Shown: one piece after another, positions 15,122 to 16,900 of the stretch
Layout: each line of letters begins with the position of its first letter
Numbering within the stretch: position 1 is the first letter of the stretch
Assembly: GCA_007134115.1 (NCBI GenBank)
Contig: SLLK01000362.1
Coordinates: forward strand, 1-16,900
Source of the DNA: Gammaproteobacteria bacterium
GTDB lineage: Bacteria; Pseudomonadota; Gammaproteobacteria; UBA5335; SLRW01
Reading direction: 5' to 3'
DNA: 16,900 nucleotides
The notes under the pieces: generated by a model
Seen by the model: the letters and a program-made list of their open reading frames with translations, nothing else
What the model was told of the DNA's origin: nothing
Databases searched by the model: none
Made by a program: the position numbers and the translations under genes

Positions 15122-15864
15122 AAAACTTCATCCCGGGCCTGATCATCCTGCTCAGTGCACTGATCAGCGCCAACGCCGTGGCCGACACCCCCGCCGGCCT
15201 CACACCCTACAGCGCCACATATAACCTCACTCACGGCAATATGCGTCTGGGCGAGACGACCTTCGAGTTACGCCATGAGGACGACCGGATTCTCTTCAGT
15301 GGCACGGCCCAGCCTACCGGTATGGCCTCCATTGTTCGCAGTGACCGCATCAACGAACGCAGTGAGCTGCGCCTGGGTGACGACGGCGAACTGATCACCC
15401 TGCGCTACGACTTTCTGCACAAGCGCGGCAGTCGCACCGAGGAAGAACTCAGCATCGACTTCGACTGGGAAGAAATGGAAGCACTGTCCGTGGTCGATGG
15501 CGAGGAATACCGACTGCCTGTATCCACCGGCGCCATGGACCGCTTTTCGCTGCAATTGCGCGTCATGCAGCATATGAGCGAAGGTCGTTCCTGTCCGATG
15601 AACTTTGAAACCGTGGAAGAAGACGAAGTCCATGAATACGAAGTCACCGAGGAGGGCCGCTACCGCGTCAAGACCGCCGCCGGTGAATTCCTGACCGTGC
15701 GCCTGGACCGCCACCACGGCAAACGCCTGACAATATTCTGGAGCGTACCCGAGCTGGATTACCTGCCGGTACGCATGGAAACCCGCCGCGAGGACCGGCG
15801 CACCGCCCGACTTGATCTCAAATCCCTGTCCGGCCCATTGGCCGAGCGGCTGGAAAAGGACTAG
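15118..15864 (+). CDS. DUF3108 exported protein
   Basis: This 248-residue protein belongs to DUF3108, a periplasmic beta-rich family of unknown function that often follows purMN in gammaproteobacteria. A signal peptide (MKNF, hydrophobic core, ANAVA before DTP) ends near residue 22. The mature part starts with TPYSATYNLTHGNMRLGETT, the family's entry strand, and has many alternating beta-like segments with acidic patches. FWSVPELDYLPVRMETRRED near the end is typical. No catalytic motif is recognised. It is coupled to purN by ATGA, and its TAG stop overlaps that of dcd on the other strand. Confidence 0.85.
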   Translation: MKNFIPGLIILLSALISANAVADTPAGLTPYSATYNLTHGNMRLGETTFELRHEDDRILFSGTAQPTGMASIVRSDRINERSELRLGDDGELITLRYDFLHKRGSRTEEELSIDFDWEEMEALSVVDGEEYRLPVSTGAMDRFSLQLRVMQHMSEGRSCPMNFETVEEDEVHEYEVTEEGRYRVKTAAGEFLTVRLDRHHGKRLTIFWSVPELDYLPVRMETRREDRRTARLDLKSLSGPLAERLEKD

Positions 15865-16427
15865 GCGCGCGGCAGGGTCACGCCGCGCTGACCCTGATAC
15901 TTGCCCTTGCGGTCCGCGTAGGACACCTCGCACACCTCGTCCGATTCCAGAAACAGTATCTGGGCCACACCCTCGTTGGCATAGATCTTTGCCGGCAACG
16001 GCGTGGTATTGGAGAACTCCAGCGTCACATGCCCCTCCCATTCCGGCTCCAGCGGGGTCACGTTCACAATGATGCCGCAGCGGGCATAGGTGGACTTGCC
16101 CAGACAGATGGTCAGCACATTACGCGGGATACGCAGATATTCCACGGTGCGCGCCAGCGCGAAAGAGTTGGGCGGAATAATGCACACATCGGACTTCAGA
16201 TTGACGAAACTGTTGTCGTCAAACGCCTTGGGGTCAACGATTGCCGAATTGATATTGGTGAATATCTTGAACTCGTCGGCGCAACGAATATCGTAACCGT
16301 AGCTTGATGTCCCGTAGGAAATCAGCGCCTCATCGCCCCGTTGCTTGATCTGCCCCGGCTCGAACGGCTCAATCATCCCGTGTTCGGCAGCCATGCGCCG
16401 TATCCAGCGGTCGGACTTGATACTCAT
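15861..16427 (-). CDS. dcd: dCTP deaminase
   Basis: This 188-residue trimeric enzyme deaminates dCTP to dUTP, supplying dUMP for thymidylate. The sequence follows the 188-residue Pseudomonas-type enzyme closely. Visible features are MSIKSDRWIRRMAAEHGMIE, SYGTSSYGYDIRCADEFKIF, the CLGKSTYARCGI nucleotide-binding block, VTPLEPEWEGHVTLEFSNT with the catalytic Glu137, and the C-terminal lid GKYQGQRGVTLPRA. The start is the ATG giving MSIKSDRW; the frame is open for twelve more codons, but that N-terminus would be atypical. mrp/apbC lies upstream on the same strand, the arrangement known from Pseudomonas, here with a 278-base gap. Confidence 0.97.
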   Translation of the reverse strand: MSIKSDRWIRRMAAEHGMIEPFEPGQIKQRGDEALISYGTSSYGYDIRCADEFKIFTNINSAIVDPKAFDDNSFVNLKSDVCIIPPNSFALARTVEYLRIPRNVLTICLGKSTYARCGIIVNVTPLEPEWEGHVTLEFSNTTPLPAKIYANEGVAQILFLESDEVCEVSYADRKGKYQGQRGVTLPRA

Positions 16428-16490
16428 GCTTCGATTTCCCTGTGCCGAAAATGTAAACGCCAAACAACCCCAATAAATGAAAAGCCAACC

Positions 16491-16517
16491 ATGAAGAGCA
16501 TGAAGGACATGAAGAAT
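16491..16517 (+). repeat. Three tandem 9-base ATGAAG units
   Basis: ATGAAGAGC, ATGAAGGAC and ATGAAGAAT lie head to tail. In the frame of ATG they would read MKS-MKD-MKN. The repeat has no connection to a supported gene and may be part of a dispersed intergenic repeat. Confidence 0.8.
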
Positions 16518-16529
16518 AGCAGCGACCGT

Positions 16530-16556
16530 CAGGGAACCGCTGATTTACTCATCTCG
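16530..16556 (+). repeat. Diverged direct repeat, copy A
   Basis: This copy starts CAGGGAACCGCTGAT. It matches copy B at 21 of 27 bases without gaps. Five of the six differences lie in the same codon phase, and in that phase both copies would read RE(P/T)LIYSSR. Confidence 0.6.
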
Positions 16557-16630
16557 CGCCGGGCTTTGCCAACATCCTGATGCGAGGCAGGCCGGGAAAA
16601 CTTCGTCATTCAACCTGTCGCCCAACCGCA

Positions 16631-16662
16631 TCGAACAACTGAACACCGAAAACTGAAAACTT
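16631..16662 (+). repeat. Short degenerate tandem repeat (7-base units)
   Basis: Units CTGAACA, CCGAAAA and CTGAAAA are head to tail, preceded by a related TCGAACAA. This is a low-complexity tandem tract with no supported gene. Confidence 0.6.
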
Positions 16663-16673
16663 GCGCTCCGCGC

Positions 16674-16700
16674 CAGGGAGACGCTGATCTATTCGTCGCG
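16674..16700 (+). repeat. Diverged direct repeat, copy B
   Basis: This copy starts CAGGGAGACGCTGAT, 144 bases after copy A. Unlike copy A, it also forms the left arm and loop of a perfect 10-base-pair inverted repeat. Confidence 0.6.
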
Positions 16701-16707
16701 TCTCCCT
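16675..16707 (-). repeat. 10-bp inverted repeat at the mrp stop codon
   Basis: AGGGAGACGC (16675-16684) and GCGTCTCCCT (16698-16707) are perfect complements around a 13-base loop. On the minus strand the hairpin begins inside the mrp TAG stop. The bases just after it are GC-rich, and a T-rich stretch (TTTTCAGTTTTC) comes only about 13 bases later, so it is not a classical terminator. It could still stabilise the 3' end of the mrp transcript. Confidence 0.7.
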
Positions 16708-16900
16708 AGTCATCCACAACCTCAATCTCCGGGAACCCCACCCCCGCTTCCGCGCCCAGGCGCGCCAGCTGGGCGGCCGTGCGCCGCGCGATCTCGCGAT
16801 AGGCCAGCGCCAGTTCTCCTGACGGCTCGGCCACCACTGTGGGCTCGCCACTGTCGGTCTGCTCACGAATGCGGATATCCAGCGGCAACTGCCCCAGCAG
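16706..16900 (-). CDS. mrp: Mrp/ApbC iron-sulfur cluster carrier, 3' end only
   Basis: The last 64 codons and TAG stop of a gene that continues past the window. The sequence LLGQLPLDIRIREQTDSGEP, then TVVAEPSGELALAYREIARR, matches the C-terminal end of Mrp/ApbC. This P-loop ATPase carries and transfers 4Fe-4S clusters. The P-loop and CxxC motif lie outside the window. The protein ends EIEVVDD. Location upstream of dcd on the same strand is the arrangement seen in Pseudomonas and supports the call. Confidence 0.88.
   Translation of the reverse strand: MLGQLPLDIRIREQTDSGEPTVVAEPSGELALAYREIARRTAAQLARLGAEAGVGFPEIEVVDD

Larger units (their letters stand above)
16428..16705. other. Repeat-bearing gap between mrp and dcd
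   Basis: These 278 bases hold no supported gene. In order they contain a 9-base tandem ATGAAG repeat (16491-16517), a 27-base element at 16530-16556 with a diverged second copy at 16674-16700, a run of 7-base units (16631-16662), and a 10-base-pair inverted repeat (16675-16707) that runs into the mrp stop codon. Base composition is more A-rich than the neighbours. A 29-codon ORF at 16491-16580 on the plus strand has no ribosome binding site. The dcd promoter should also lie here, but I cannot pick it out. Confidence 0.6.

Noticed and set aside
1..16900. A defence system, mobile element, prophage or CRISPR array
   Set aside because: Every gene-sized frame is accounted for by core metabolic, translation, repair or envelope genes; there are no integrase or transposase motifs and no regularly spaced repeats with unique spacers.

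Overview
This window is a gene-dense, GC-rich stretch of a gammaproteobacterial chromosome. The genus cannot be fixed from the sequence alone. Several features point to a Chromatiales or Ectothiorhodospiraceae-like or Pseudomonas-like gammaproteobacterium: a 188-residue dCTP deaminase next to mrp, the hda / DUF2066 / purMN cluster, wrbA beside a DUF2069 gene, and a membrane-type PssA next to a Psd-family gene. Almost everything is core metabolism or information processing. I found no CRISPR array, transposase, prophage, tRNA, rRNA or toxin-antitoxin pair.

Bases 1-6760 are a long minus-strand run. In transcription order it holds ilvI/B and ilvN (acetolactate synthase large and small subunits), ilvC (ketol-acid reductoisomerase), a Psd-like gene, pssA, a family-4 uracil-DNA glycosylase gene, rimI, and the 5' part of prfC, which leaves the window at base 1. 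A strong hairpin terminator with a UUCG loop follows ilvC and separates branched-chain amino acid synthesis from the phospholipid genes. A second, weaker terminator-like hairpin lies between ilvN and ilvC. The Psd-like protein appears to lack the catalytic His and the autocleavage Ser of true phosphatidylserine decarboxylases.

Bases 7117-9416 are plus strand: proS overlapping a small secreted lytic transglycosylase gene. Bases 9478-10241 are minus strand: a LysM lipoprotein gene, a perfect palindromic terminator, then acylphosphatase. Bases 10466-11442 are plus strand: wrbA-like and DUF2069, overlapping. Bases 11463-13261 are minus strand: a DUF2066 exported protein gene overlapping hda, the DnaA regulatory inactivator. 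Bases 13419-15864 are plus strand and diverge from it: purM, purN and DUF3108, each overlapping the next by ATGA. Bases 15861-16427 are dcd on the minus strand, whose stop codon shares the palindrome CTAG with the stop of DUF3108. The 3' end of mrp/apbC on the minus strand fills the right edge.

The least explained DNA is the 278-base gap between mrp and dcd, which holds several short repeats and a diverged repeat pair. The 360-base gap upstream of ilvI may hold regulatory elements, including a possible short leader peptide.
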